DNA from: Parasponia andersonii
Taxonomy: Eukaryota; Streptophyta; Magnoliopsida; Rosales; Cannabaceae
Assembly: GCA_002914805.1 (NCBI GenBank)
Contig: JXTB01000425.1
Span: 287,539 to 351,538 of the forward strand
Direction of reading: 5' to 3'
Length of the DNA stretch: 64,000 nt
Below the pieces are notes generated by a model. It made no database searches. It had not been told where the DNA came from and was given only the letters and a program-made list of their open reading frames with translations. The position numbers were made by a program, and so were the translations under genes. Every line of letters begins with the position of its first letter. Within the stretch, counting starts at the first letter, position 1. Positions 1 through 10,555 of this stretch are shown piece by piece.

Positions 1-472
1 TTAAGCATGCACCCATTGTGTCATGACCCTTACCATATATAAGTGTAACTAGACAAATTCCCTGCACAAGATCTGATCCAATTGCAGCATAACAACTAAA
101 GGCCATTAAGACTTGTACGATAAAAATTAAATACTGGATTGGTGCCTATTATTTAAAATACATATATATAGACACTATTAATATACACGTAAGAGCTCAA
201 TTATTTCTCCCACACACCTAATCAAAAATCTGTATATGTGTACTTATGTTGGTTACACATGATAAAAGGTGGCCAAAAATAATTAAAGAAAGAGTGAGAA
301 ATGAGATTGGATTTTGTCGAGAAACTGAGGGCAAAGAGTATTTCCCCTTTGTGGGTTATTCTCGGGTTGCTCGCGAGTGTGAAAATTGATCCCACCTTCA
401 GAGTTGGTTTTGGAGTCTCCTGTAGACGAGGTATTGATTCTCCCTTCAAGTTTTCTCTCTTAGGAATGTTTA
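1..472 (+). other. Probable LINE-A 5' untranslated region and left flank
   Basis: No gene is recognisable here. The part from about 300 to 472 leads directly into the LINE-A ORF1 start codon at 473 and is less AT-rich than 1-300, which fits an L1 5' UTR. Where the host flank ends and the LINE begins cannot be seen. Short open frames on both strands show no family resemblance. Confidence 0.35.
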
Positions 473-560
473 ATGGATCTAGAAGAAGTTTCGAAGCTAT
501 GAACAAGTTTGAACCTCGACGATGATGACGGTCCGGTAGTAGAGTTGTCCCGAGCAATAT
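473..560 (+). pseudogene. LINE-A ORF1, N-terminal fragment
   Basis: The ATG at 473 opens a frame giving an acidic N-terminus (MDLEEVSKL, a stop, then DDDDGPVVELSRAI), the usual opening of plant L1 ORF1 proteins upstream of the DUF4283 domain. It breaks off at the AATAT target duplication of the Gypsy element and resumes after 8897 with RDDKDKLELCLVGKI. The two halves are not exactly in phase, so a small indel is also present. ORF1 proteins bind LINE RNA in the ribonucleoprotein particle. This copy is inactive. Confidence 0.6.
556..560. repeat. Target site duplication (left) of Tekay-like Gypsy
   Basis: AATAT immediately left of the LTR at 561, identical to 8893-8897 immediately right of the other LTR. 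Five bases is the expected size for a Gypsy integrase. Confidence 0.9.
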
Positions 561-1957
561 TGTCATGACCCAAACTCCAGACTAGTGGTAGAAAAAGAAT
601 TTCACAAGTAGAAATTCATAATTTATTTTAGAAAATAAATAAGACTGCAATTCCGCAAAAAAAAAAAGACGACAACTAGTTTATAAAAATAGTTCAAATT
701 ATAAATTCCCACAGTTTGTGATCACCACTAGACAAAAACTGTTAACAATAGTAATAAAATATAAACATGCATCATATCGTTATCACCAGTAGGCATCATA
801 GATAATACAGGCTAAATCCAAAGTGTGAGCCTTAAATATTATTACAAATCTAAGGTAAGTATCTAAGTAATTACCAACCACAAAACTAGGGTAAACTTCT
901 TCTGGGATTACTCTATCCCGGAGTTGCCCAAGTCGCACTGTAAATTATCTGAGAAGGGAAAGAAAGGGAGATGAGTATTCATATGATCAGTAAGAATTCC
1001 AATTACCCTTTTTAATATGAATGTAACTTTTCAAACCTGCATGGTTAGCACCTTTCCAAAATCCATTTATAAAATAAGTTTGCAAAGTAATCAAAATCAT
1101 AAGTAATCATGTTCATTATTGTACATATCATAAATCAACCAAGTACAAGTATATGCATGAGCTCTCATCTTCCCATCATGGTCCTATAGTACCTCTGTAA
1201 CAGAGGTATCCAGTATCTTGACACTACCCAGAGGTGTGTCAGTAAATCCTGCGCAGGGGCCTAGGTCTCTCACCTAGCACTGCAGCAACTTACCAGCGAT
1301 CTAAATACCATGATACTAAAATGGAACTCAAGTACGTAATCCTATGATAGGTACAACATATCATAGAGGGTCAGAAATCAATTCCAGACCCTCGATCGCT
1401 CACTTGTGAAAAAAATTAACTCCTCAACGAAGCTTCGAATTGACAAACAAACCTCTTTACCGAACTCCTAGTACCTAAAATAGTTAGATTAGACATATAA
1501 TTCGATCAGTTCAGGTTCGGGCCGACATCGGACTGACGTCACGCAAAACGAGATAAAATCTAAGCCGTTAGATATAGTTTTTTGTGCCGATCATCAAATA
1601 TAGTCAATATATATATCAAACTTTACCATAATCTGAGTACATTCCAAAAATGACATCAAAAACAAAAATCTAACAGTAGGATCAAAAGTCAAACCCGAGC
1701 TCAAAAATACACAAATATAACAGCTTTTAATACGGGCTAAATGGGATCGTATAATATATAATTGGAAAAAGCCCACGACGAGAGGATTCGAATGCCACCA
1801 GTTTTGCGATTTTTCGTCACCGGAATCCTCGCCGGCGAGTGACGGAAGCCGCGGCGAAACTTTGCTCCTCCTAGGCAACGCAGCAGTCGGCTCGGCTGGG
1901 CGGCGCGCGTCGTCTAGGCTCATTGGCGGGGCGCGACAATGAAGAGAGAGAATCAGC

Positions 1958-2003
<46 letters not shown>

Positions 2004-2139
2004 GAGTGAGAGAGCAAGAGAGAATGAGCGAGAAAGAGAGTGAGATCGGAGGGGAGAGAGAGTGAAAAAAAATAAATATCTATTTTTTTTATTTTTGGTC
2101 AAAAGACCCTTTTGCCCTCGATAAAAATGAGATTTTATA
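561..2139 (-). repeat. 3' LTR of Tekay-like Gypsy (deleted copy)
   Basis: Aligns along its length with 6961-8892. The minus-strand start should be TG but reads TATAAAATC; the end is ...TGACA. Relative to the other LTR, about 350 bases are missing near 1366 (corresponding roughly to 7768-8130). It contains a (GA)n microsatellite at about 1960-2000, longer than the one in the partner LTR. Confidence 0.92.
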
Positions 2140-2140
2140 T

Positions 2141-2153
2141 TCTTCCCTCTTTA
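2141..2153 (-). other. Polypurine tract of Tekay-like Gypsy
   Basis: On the minus strand the sequence GTAAAGAGGGAAGA lies one base from the start of the 3' LTR. This is where the polypurine primer for plus-strand DNA synthesis is expected. Confidence 0.7.
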
Positions 2154-2288
2154 CAAAAATTTCGTCTTGAAATTCAAAGTACAAAACATAAATCAAAGTA
2201 CAACCTCAAGTTGAAAAATAAACAAATAAGGATACTTTTCATACATCTCGGTCTCAAGTTCCCAAGTTGCTCCTTCTTTGTGGTGCTC

Positions 2289-5200
2289 CTAAAGAACCTT
2301 GACAAGTGGTATCTCTCTATTACGAAGCACCTTGAGCTCTCTCCCCAGTATTTGAACTGATTGCTTCTCATAAGTCACATTCTCTTGGATAGGTACTTCT
2401 ATATACTGGACAATGTGAGATGGGTCAGGTACGTACTTCTTGAGTATTGAAATATGGAATACATTGTGTATTCGACCCAACTATAGTGGTAGGTCCAGAC
2501 GATAAGCAACAGGTCAAATTCTTTCAGAAATTTCTAATGGCCCAATGTACCTTGGAGTTAACTTCCCTTTAACTCCAAATCTTATGACTCTACGCATTGG
2601 CGTAACCTTCAAGAATACCCTGTCACTAATGTCAAACTCTACCTCGCATCTTGAGGTGTCAGCGTAGCTTTTCTAGAGACTTTGAACAAACTTGAGTCTC
2701 TCTCTAATCTTGTTAACCTTCTCGGTAGTCTCTTATACTAGCTCAGGCCCAAGAGTAACACGCTCCTCTGCATCAGCCCAACGCAAGGGTGATCTGCAGG
2801 GTCTCCCATATAGTATCTCATATGGAGCCATACCAAGACTAGTTTGATAGCTGTTGTTGTAAGCAAACTCCACCAATGACATGATCATCCTAGCTTCTAC
2901 CAAAATCTAGTATACATGAACGAAGCATGTCCTCTAGGATCTGTATAGTCCTTTCAGATTGGCCATCTATCTGAGGATGGTGAGCTGTACTAAGATTCAG
3001 TTCTGTTCCTAAAGCTCTCTGCAACTTTGATGTAAATCTTGGATCTCTATTAGAAACTATGCTTGATGGTACTCCATGTAAGCGAACGATATTATCCACA
3101 TAAAGACGACTAAGTCGGGTGAGTGAAAAGTCAATCTTGATCGGTATAAAGTGTGCGGTCTTTGTCATCCAATCAACTATCACCCAAACAACATCATAAT
3201 TTCTTTGAGACTTTGGTAGGCCTGTTACAAAATCTATGGTGATTTTATCCCATTTCCATTATGAAATAAGTAAAGGCTGAAGTAGTCTAGCTGGCCTCTG
3301 GTGTTCTGCCTTGACTTGCTGACAAGTCATACACTTAGCTACAAAAGTAGCTACCTCTCGTTTCATGCCTTTCCACCAGTACTGCCTCTTCAGATCATGG
3401 TACATCTTAGTGCTACCAGGATGTACAGCGAACTTATACTTGTGAGCCTTAGTCAGAATAATTTCTCTAAGATAAAGGTCATTGGCTACAGCTATCTTTC
3501 CATTGAAAAGCACAAACCCTTCTTTATTGGTACTCTAACAATCTAACTGCTCACCATTCTGAAGTTGGTTCCAGACCACTCTCAATTCTTGATCTTTACA
3601 TTGACTTTGTTGTGCTATCTGGAGGAGTGATGGTGTAGCCACAATATTGCTGATACTAGCAGTTATCTCATTTTCACTATATTCCAAGTTGTAGTCACCA
3701 ATGGTAACTGAATTCTTCTAATCTTCTAATATCAACGAAGCAAACACGCTATGAGATTTTCTACTCAAAGCATCAACTACAACATTAGCCTTTCCAGGAT
3801 GATACTGAAGTTCGAAGTCATAGTCCTCCATATACTCAACTCATCTTCTTTGTCTTAAGTTCAGGTCTCACTGAGTGAATAGATATTTCAAACTCTTATG
3901 GTTAGAATAAATCTCAAACTTCACACCATACAGATAGCATCTCAATATCTTAAGAACAAAGATCACAGTTGCTAACTCTATGTCATGAGTGGGGTAGTTC
4001 TTCTCATGTAGCTTTAACTGACGGGAAGCATAAGCTACTACCTTACCATTCTGTATTAAGACACATCCCAATCCTGAACCAGAAGCATCGGTATACACCA
4101 CATAAGGTTCATTACTGTTAGGAATAGTAAGAACATGTGCAGTTGTTAATCTCTTCTTCAATTCCATGAAAGCTACTTCATAATCATTATCCTATACAAA
4201 CTTGACATTCTTTCTCGTCAACTTTGTCAAAGGCATTGTAATTCTTGAGAAATTCTCAACAAAACGGCGATAATAACCTGCTAGACCAAAAAAACTTCTT
4301 ATCTCAGTTATATTCTTTGGTCTTTCCTATCCTAGAACAGATTCTACCTTGGAAGGGTCAACAAAAATTCCTTCATGAGATATAACATGCCCTAAAAATT
4401 TCACTTCTGTTATCTAGAAGTCACACTTGGATCTCTTGGCACAAAGTTGATGATCTCTCAAAGTCTGAAATAATATTCTCAAGTGCTTAGCATGTCCTTC
4501 TGGAGTTTTAGAATAGATCAAGATGTCATCGATGAAGACAACCATAAACCGATTTAAATAAGGCCTGAAAATTCTGTTCATAAGGTCCATGAACGCTGCT
4601 GGAGTATTAGTCAAACCAAATGGCATAACTAGGAACTCAAAGTGATCGTAACGAGTCCTGAATGTAGTTTTCGGTATGTCTTCTTCCTTGATCTTCAATT
4701 GATGATAACCAGATCAGAGATCAATCTTGGAAAAGAATTTTAATCCACCCAGTTAATCAAACAGTTCATCAATTCTTGGCAAAGGATATTTGTTCTTTAC
4801 TGTTAGCTGATTCAGTTTTCTGTAATCCACACAGAGCCGAAATGTTCCATCAGCTTTCTTGGCAAACAGAACATGAGCACCCCATAGAGAGGTACTACAA
4901 CTAATGAATCCCCTTGATAAAAGATCATCCAGCTAACTTCTCAACTCAGTCATTTCCGCTGGAGCCATGTGATAGGCTGAAATAGAAGCTGGCTGAGCCC
5001 CAGAAATCAAATCAATGCAGAATTCAATCTCTTTATCAGGTGGTAGCCCCCAGTAATCCTCAAGAAAAACATCTGGGAACTAACTAACCACTGATATCCA
5101 AGGGTACTGATCGGTTGTTCCCATCTCACCATCAGTAGCAAATAAATTCCCATAACACTCTAGCTTCTTCCTTCCAGCTATGCATGCTTTCAGAATAGGA

Positions 5201-5560
5201 CTCGGTTTCAAAGGATTCAAATGAGCTTGGTAAACAATAGGATGCCCATCCTTTGGAAAAAGAGTCACTCTCTTGTTGAAACAGTCAATAGTCGCTCGGT
5301 ACTTGGATAGGCAATCCTGAGAATCACATAATTGTTGCAAAGGTAACACAACTAAATCTGCTAGTAGCTTCCTACCATCAATCACAATAAGACAACCATG
5401 ACAGATGGTAGAAACATCGGTAACTGCACACATAGGTGTTCCCAAAGTCAATACATGGTCCAATATAGAATATTCTAATCCTAACATTTGAGCAAACAAC
5501 ATGGAGATAAAAGAATGGGAAGCACCGGTATCAAATAAGACATGAGCTCAAGAATGAGAA
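2289..5560 (-). pseudogene. Gypsy pol: protease, RT, RNase H, integrase, C-terminal domain
   Basis: Minus-strand remnants of one polyprotein broken by many stops. Protease: active-site motif DTGASHSF encoded near 5505-5532. RT: block at 4414-4698 with [12 protein letters not shown] and the catalytic FIDD box. RNase H: 3868-4167 with [10 protein letters not shown]; the later conserved D reads N (SNHKSL). Integrase: zinc-binding HHCC part at 3259-3513 (ends CMTCQQVK) and core at 2890-3183. There the second catalytic acid reads N (SNRDPRF), while GQSERT keeps the glutamate. The 2289-2480 block is the Tekay-type C-terminal region. Loss of two catalytic acids plus the stops makes it non-functional. 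Confidence 0.92.
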
Positions 5561-5949
5561 ATAAGAATCATACCACCAACAACACCTCTGTCAGTGTGGT
5601 CCTAAGTCTTATCTACCTCTCCAGCTGCATAGGCTTGACCAGAAGCTTTTCCTTTTTCTTTTTTTCCTCTTCCTTGACCAGGGCGACTGCTACTAGTTCC
5701 TAGACTGGTACTGGTATATCCACAGCCTCTTTGGTTTCTAGAAGTTTGTGGAGTCTAGAAATTCTGAGTATAGCCTTGGTTCTAGCCTGAACCTTATGGC
5801 TTATACTGATGCTGGTACTGAGAACCATAAGGCTGCTGATAAAGAGTGGAAGTGAATGCCTGAGACTGGTATGAGATTGCACTGGCTTCATCTGATTGCC
5901 CTGAAAAGGAACTGAGGCACTCTGACTTCCTTGTGATCCTTCTTGAGAC

Positions 5950-6656
5950 AATAGAGATCTCTGTTAACGGTAGGGGCAAGCTTTCTTCTAGTGGTCTTGC
6001 TGTCTATAATTAAAACTTCCATAGTGACTCCCTGAAGAGTCACTATTGTTACTATTCCCACTATTCTAAGAGTTTTGCCCTTATCATTGCCCTTGGCTCT
6101 TCTTGTTCATTTTCCTCTCGTTGCCCTTATTTCTTGAACGATCTCTCGTTGCTGACCAATCATTAAGAAAAACCTCAACTTTTTGGGCTGCAACAACTAA
6201 GTCAACCAGATTGCTGAAGGGTTGGGTCACAACCTTCTCTAAGATGGTTGGTCTCAAAGCCTCCATGAACTTGACAATCTGGAGGGTAGGGTCTGTCCCG
6301 GGTGCATAAGCATATTGTGCTAACTCCATAAACCACATATAATACTCATTTACCGTCATGTCACCCTGCTTAAGCCTTTCATACTCTCTAATCATAACAG
6401 CTCTATGACTAGCATTAGCATAATGACTCCTGAAAAATCCCTCAAAGGCTTCCCAAGTCATGCCAGTCATGTCCTGGGTCAACTTAACTGTCTCGGACCA
6501 ATTAATAGCTCCATTAGTCAGCTTATAAGTGACAAATATTACTTGGAACTCTGTTGGCATCCCAATAGTTATGAAGGTCCTCTTAACATCTTTAAGCCAT
6601 CTCTCAGCTGGGGTGGGATCAGGTCTCCCATCGAATGATAGTGGATTAAGCTTCAT
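5950..6656 (-). pseudogene. Gypsy gag (capsid and degenerate zinc knuckle)
   Basis: A 190-residue open frame (6084-6656) carries the plant retrotransposon gag capsid domain: FDGRPDPTPAERWLKDVKR near the start, WEAFEGFF in the middle, then MTVNEYYMWFMELAQYA. It ends in a basic stretch. The zinc knuckle follows near 5960-6010 but reads FNYRQQDH, stop, KKAC: two of the cysteines are replaced and a stop lies inside the motif. Gag would package the element's RNA into virus-like particles. This copy cannot. Confidence 0.88.
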
Positions 6657-6937
6657 GAAGTCCCTAAAGAAACTAGCCTGAAGGGCCTTAGGGTTTCATT
6701 CCGTTTTCAGACCTGATAATGCTCGTAAAGCATTACATAAATCGGCCAAAGTTTCAGGGGCTTAGTGTAGTGGTGGAGGTGTTTCAGCCTTAGGCTCTTA
6801 CCTCGGTATTCTTTTCTTCGGAGGCATTATAGTTCTGTATTCATATGCCAAAGTGTTAGCGAGATAGTGATACAATTACTTTTGAAAAAGAAGTCACAAT
6901 CTAGTCTAATAGTGTCACATCCGAGGTAATTAAACCT

Positions 6938-6952
6938 CTGCTCTGATACTAA
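6938..6952 (-). other. Primer binding site, initiator-tRNA-Met type
   Basis: The minus strand reads TTAGTATCAGAGC a few bases after the 5' LTR. The family consensus for plant initiator tRNA-Met primers is TGGTATCAGAGC, so two bases at the critical start are changed. Confidence 0.7.
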
Positions 6953-6960
6953 AATCTTTC

Positions 6961-8892
6961 TGTCACAACCCAAACCCCGGGTCAGTGGCAGAAAAAGAAT
7001 TTCACAAGTGAAAATTCATAATTTATTTTAGAAAATAAATGAGATTGTAATTCCTCAAAAAAAAGACGACAACTAGTTTACAAAAATAGTTCAAATTATA
7101 AATTCCCACAGTTTGTGATCACCACCAGACATAAACTATTAATAATAGTAATAAAACATAAATACGCATCACATTGTCATCACTAGTGAACATCATAGAT
7201 AATACAGGCTAAATCTAAAGTGTGAGCCTTAAATATTATTACAAATCCAAGGTCAGTATCTAAGTAATTACCAACCACAAAACTAGAGTAAACTTCTTCT
7301 GGGATTACTCAGCTCCGGAGTTGCCCAAGTCGCATTGAAAATCACCTGAGAAGGGAAAAAAAGGGGGGTGAGCATTCACATGCTCAGTAGAAATTCCAAT
7401 TACCCTTTTTGATATGAATGCAACTTTTCAAACCTGCATGGTTAGCACCTTTCAAAAATCCATTCATAAAATAAGTTTGCAAAGTAATCAAAATCATAAG
7501 TAATCATGTTCATTATTGTACATATCATAAATCAACTAAGTACAAGTATATACATGAGCTCTCATCCTCCCATCACGGTCCTGTAATACCTCTGTAACAG
7601 AGGTATCCAGCATCTTGATTCTACCCGAAGGTGTGTCAACAAATCCTACGCAAGGGCCTAGGTCTCTCACCTAGCGCTGCAGCAACTCGCCAGCGATCTA
7701 AATACCATGATACTAAAATAGAACTCAAGTACGTGATATTATAATAGGTACAACATGTCATAGAGTGTGTAATAGTCATACATCAAGTATTTTAAGAAAT
7801 CATGCTTTAATACTCATATGGTATTATTCTGTGATTTACAGAAAATCGGGTAGCATAACGGCTGTATTTGCCCAAAACCAAAATTTTAAACCTGCATAAA
7901 AATCATAATAACAAATCCCACAACAATCCAATGTCTCTCAATAGTTTACAAATTTATCAAATATTCAATCAAACCATTGAATTTCATGAAAATCAACATT
8001 TTCAAGAAATAGGTCATAATGCACATTTTAAATCAAAATAAGTATAAAACTTGGTAATTGAACCCCTACCTCAGTAGAATGTGATATCACGCTAATGGGT
8101 CCTCAAGGTGCCATTGAACGATCACTCGGATAATCGGGAACCAATTCCATGCTCTCGATCGTTCACTTGTGAAAAAATCAACTCCTCAGTGGAGCTTCAA
8201 ATCGACAAACAAAGCTTTTTACCGAAATCCTAACACTCAAAATAGCTAGATTAGACATATGATTCGACTAGTTCAGGTCGAACCAACACCGGACTGGTGT
8301 TACGTAAAACGAGACAAAATCTAAATCGTTAGATATGGTTTTTCGTGCTGATCACAAATATAGTCAAAATATATATATCAAACTTCACTATTTTCTGAGT
8401 ACATTCCAAAAATGACATCAAAAACAAAAATTTAACAGTCGGATCAAAAGTCGAACCCAAGGTCAAAAATACACAAAAATGGCAACTTTTAATCCGGGCA
8501 AAATAGGATCGTGTAATATATACCTAGAGAAAGCCCACGACGAGAGGATTCTAATACCACCAGTTTCGCGACTTTTTATCGCCGGAATCCTCGCCGGCAA
8601 GTGACGGAAGTCGCAGTGGAGTTTGGCTCCTGCTCGGCAATGCGGCGGTCCGGCAGCTTCAGAGCTTTGGCAGTCAGCTCGGCTGGGTGGCGCGCATCGT
8701 TTGGGCTTAGTGGCGGGGCGCGACGATGAAGAGGGAGAACGAGTGGGAGAGAGAGAGAGAGAGAGAGAGAGAGTGAGTGTGAGAGAGTGAGAGAGAATGA
8801 GCGAGAAAGAGAGTGAAAAAAATAAATATTTGTTTTTTTTTTAATTTTTGGTCAAAAGACCCTTTTGCCCTCGATAAAAACGAGATTTTACA
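6961..8892 (-). repeat. 5' LTR of Tekay-like Gypsy (full-length copy)
   Basis: 1932 bases, beginning TGTAAAATC and ending GTGACA on the minus strand. It has a (GA)n microsatellite at about 8746-8773. It is longer than the 561-2139 copy by about 353 bases. Start and end are fixed by the matching AATAT duplications. Confidence 0.92.
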
Positions 8893-8897
8893 AATAT
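8893..8897. repeat. Target site duplication (right) of Tekay-like Gypsy
   Basis: AATAT, identical to 556-560. After it the LINE-A ORF1 reading resumes. Confidence 0.9.
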
Positions 8898-10555
8898 AGA
8901 GATGACAAAGACAAATTAGAGTTATGCCTAGTGGGGAAAATTCTGGGTGATAAAGAAGCTAATAGAGATGGATTAAAAGGTGCACCGTAGAATATTTGGA
9001 AGATCTCTCGGACTTTTAAAATAGAGCAGATTGGGTCGAATAATGTTTTTCTATTCCATTTCAGTACAAAAGAAGACAGACAATGTGTGCTTACCGGCAG
9101 CTCTTGGTTGTTCGAAAAGCAAATCATCTCCTTGGTCATTCTAATAGGAATTGGTGAGGTTGCATCTATGAATTTCAATGAAGTTTCTTTTTGGATTCAA
9201 ATTTGGAATGTTCCAGTAGCGTGCATGACAGAAAAGTGTGCTATCTTCTTAGGCAACCTCATTAGAGTCCTTGAGGACACTAAAGTTTCTGGGTCTCGAA
9301 TGCAGTTTAGAGTTAAGATAGATGTAAAAATTCTCCTTCAAAGGGGATTACATATGTTTATGACTGAAGTCTCGAGGGAGGTTTCACTTCTTCTGCAATA
9401 TGAATATCTTCTAGATTTTTGTTATGACAATGGAATTATTAGGCACCAATATAAGGAATGCACAAAAAGGAGGAATGAAAAGAATAATCCCTATTATCTA
9501 GCTAAGAAAAAATATGGCCCATAGTTGAATACCTTGGTACCAAGATCCTGTTCTCTTGACGAAAGAAGGAGAGACAAGAAGAGATGTGACCGAATAATTT
9601 CTTACTCGAAGGCAAAAGTTGATAAAGATTTTGATACTGAAGATTCGAGGTCAGATGGTGAGTCGAGATCCTAGTTTGAAGAACTTCGTGAGTGAGAGGA
9701 AGAATAAGAACTGCTATGGAAGAACACTATAGCAAACCACAGAAGTGGGTAGTCCCAAAAAGATGGTGAGAATCCTGAAGTTAGTCAGGTGAACCTTCAG
9801 GTCATGACTACCGATGCCATTTAAGGTAAATCGGCAGTGAAACTAGTGCTTTAAGGTAGGTCCCACTAGAAGCTCATTCATGAGGGATCTATAGATAACA
9901 AAATACTGACGACACTAATAGGGCCTTACCAGGAGATAATTCAAGAGGTAAATACGGAGAACATGATAACTATTATGTCAAAGTTGGTGGAGGCTCCATT
10001 GAATTCAAAATTGACCACTACCAAGGTAAATGCTACTCCCACTCAAATTTCTTTGGATGCCAACTCCGTGATTTTAGATACCAATCGCCTCTAGGATGTC
10101 GAAAATCTCTGTGTAGATGACAACATGGTCCTAGATATGAATAGCTAATTTTTGGGCTACATTTTTAAAGAAGCACTTGGGCTATAATCAAATTTGGGCT
10201 CTGTTAAACATAAAAAGTGGAAACGAGTGACAAAAGGAAAAATAACCAAAAGCCCGAGTAAGCTGGTGTCAGTCTATAGCCTAAAATTTAGTTGCCTTCT
10301 AAAAATGAATACCTCCTCATGTAAACAAATAAGTCTCGATAGAGTTCTAAATCCCCCAAGCATAAGCAGTCACGACCAGTAGCAGCTTCTCTATCATATA
10401 CTAAACAGACCCTAAGAGCAAAACGTAAGCTCTTGATATAAAAATTGGAGGATGGTCTTGGGGAGAAGAAACACTGTTGTATAGAGGCTGTGGAGTCGGG
10501 AGATCTTGACGTGTTTTCGGCGAATTCTGTGGCACAGAACTGTCGGACTCAATGA
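8893..10555 (+). pseudogene. LINE-A ORF1, main part (DUF4283 protein)
   Basis: Resumes ORF1 after the Gypsy insertion: LCLVGKILGDKEANR, then the DUF4283 body up to WIQIWNVPVACMTEK (9187-9231). A zinc knuckle follows at about 9420-9465 in which one cysteine is replaced (CYDNGIIRHQYKEC). A long charged, low-similarity region with stops follows, then a basic stretch near 10200-10270 (KKWKRVTKGK). The last frame ends TGA at 10553-10555, overlapping the ORF2 ATG. ORF1p coats LINE RNA. Several stops make this copy non-coding. Confidence 0.75.

Larger units (their letters stand above)
561..8892 (-). mobile_element. Tekay-like chromovirus (Ty3/Gypsy), nested in LINE-A
   Basis: A complete but dead LTR retrotransposon on the minus strand, 8.3 kb, flanked by the perfect duplication AATAT. 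In minus-strand order: 5' LTR (8892-6961), primer binding site, gag, protease, RT, RNase H, integrase, chromodomain-side C-terminal region, polypurine tract, 3' LTR (2139-561). The integrase C-terminal block (VFHISILKKYVPDPSH, then REIPLVKVL) is typical of the Tekay/Del chromovirus clade. Stops, frameshifts and changed catalytic residues show that it is inactive. The two LTRs differ mainly by a ~353-base deletion in the 3' LTR. Confidence 0.93.

Noticed and set aside
161-175. Possible LINE-A target duplication matching CATATATAGAGAG near 15470
   Set aside because: Imperfect and made of simple AT/AG repeats, so chance similarity is likely.
222-566. 114-codon minus-strand frame
   Set aside because: It runs antisense through the LINE-A 5' region and ORF1 start and into the Gypsy LTR; no known domain.
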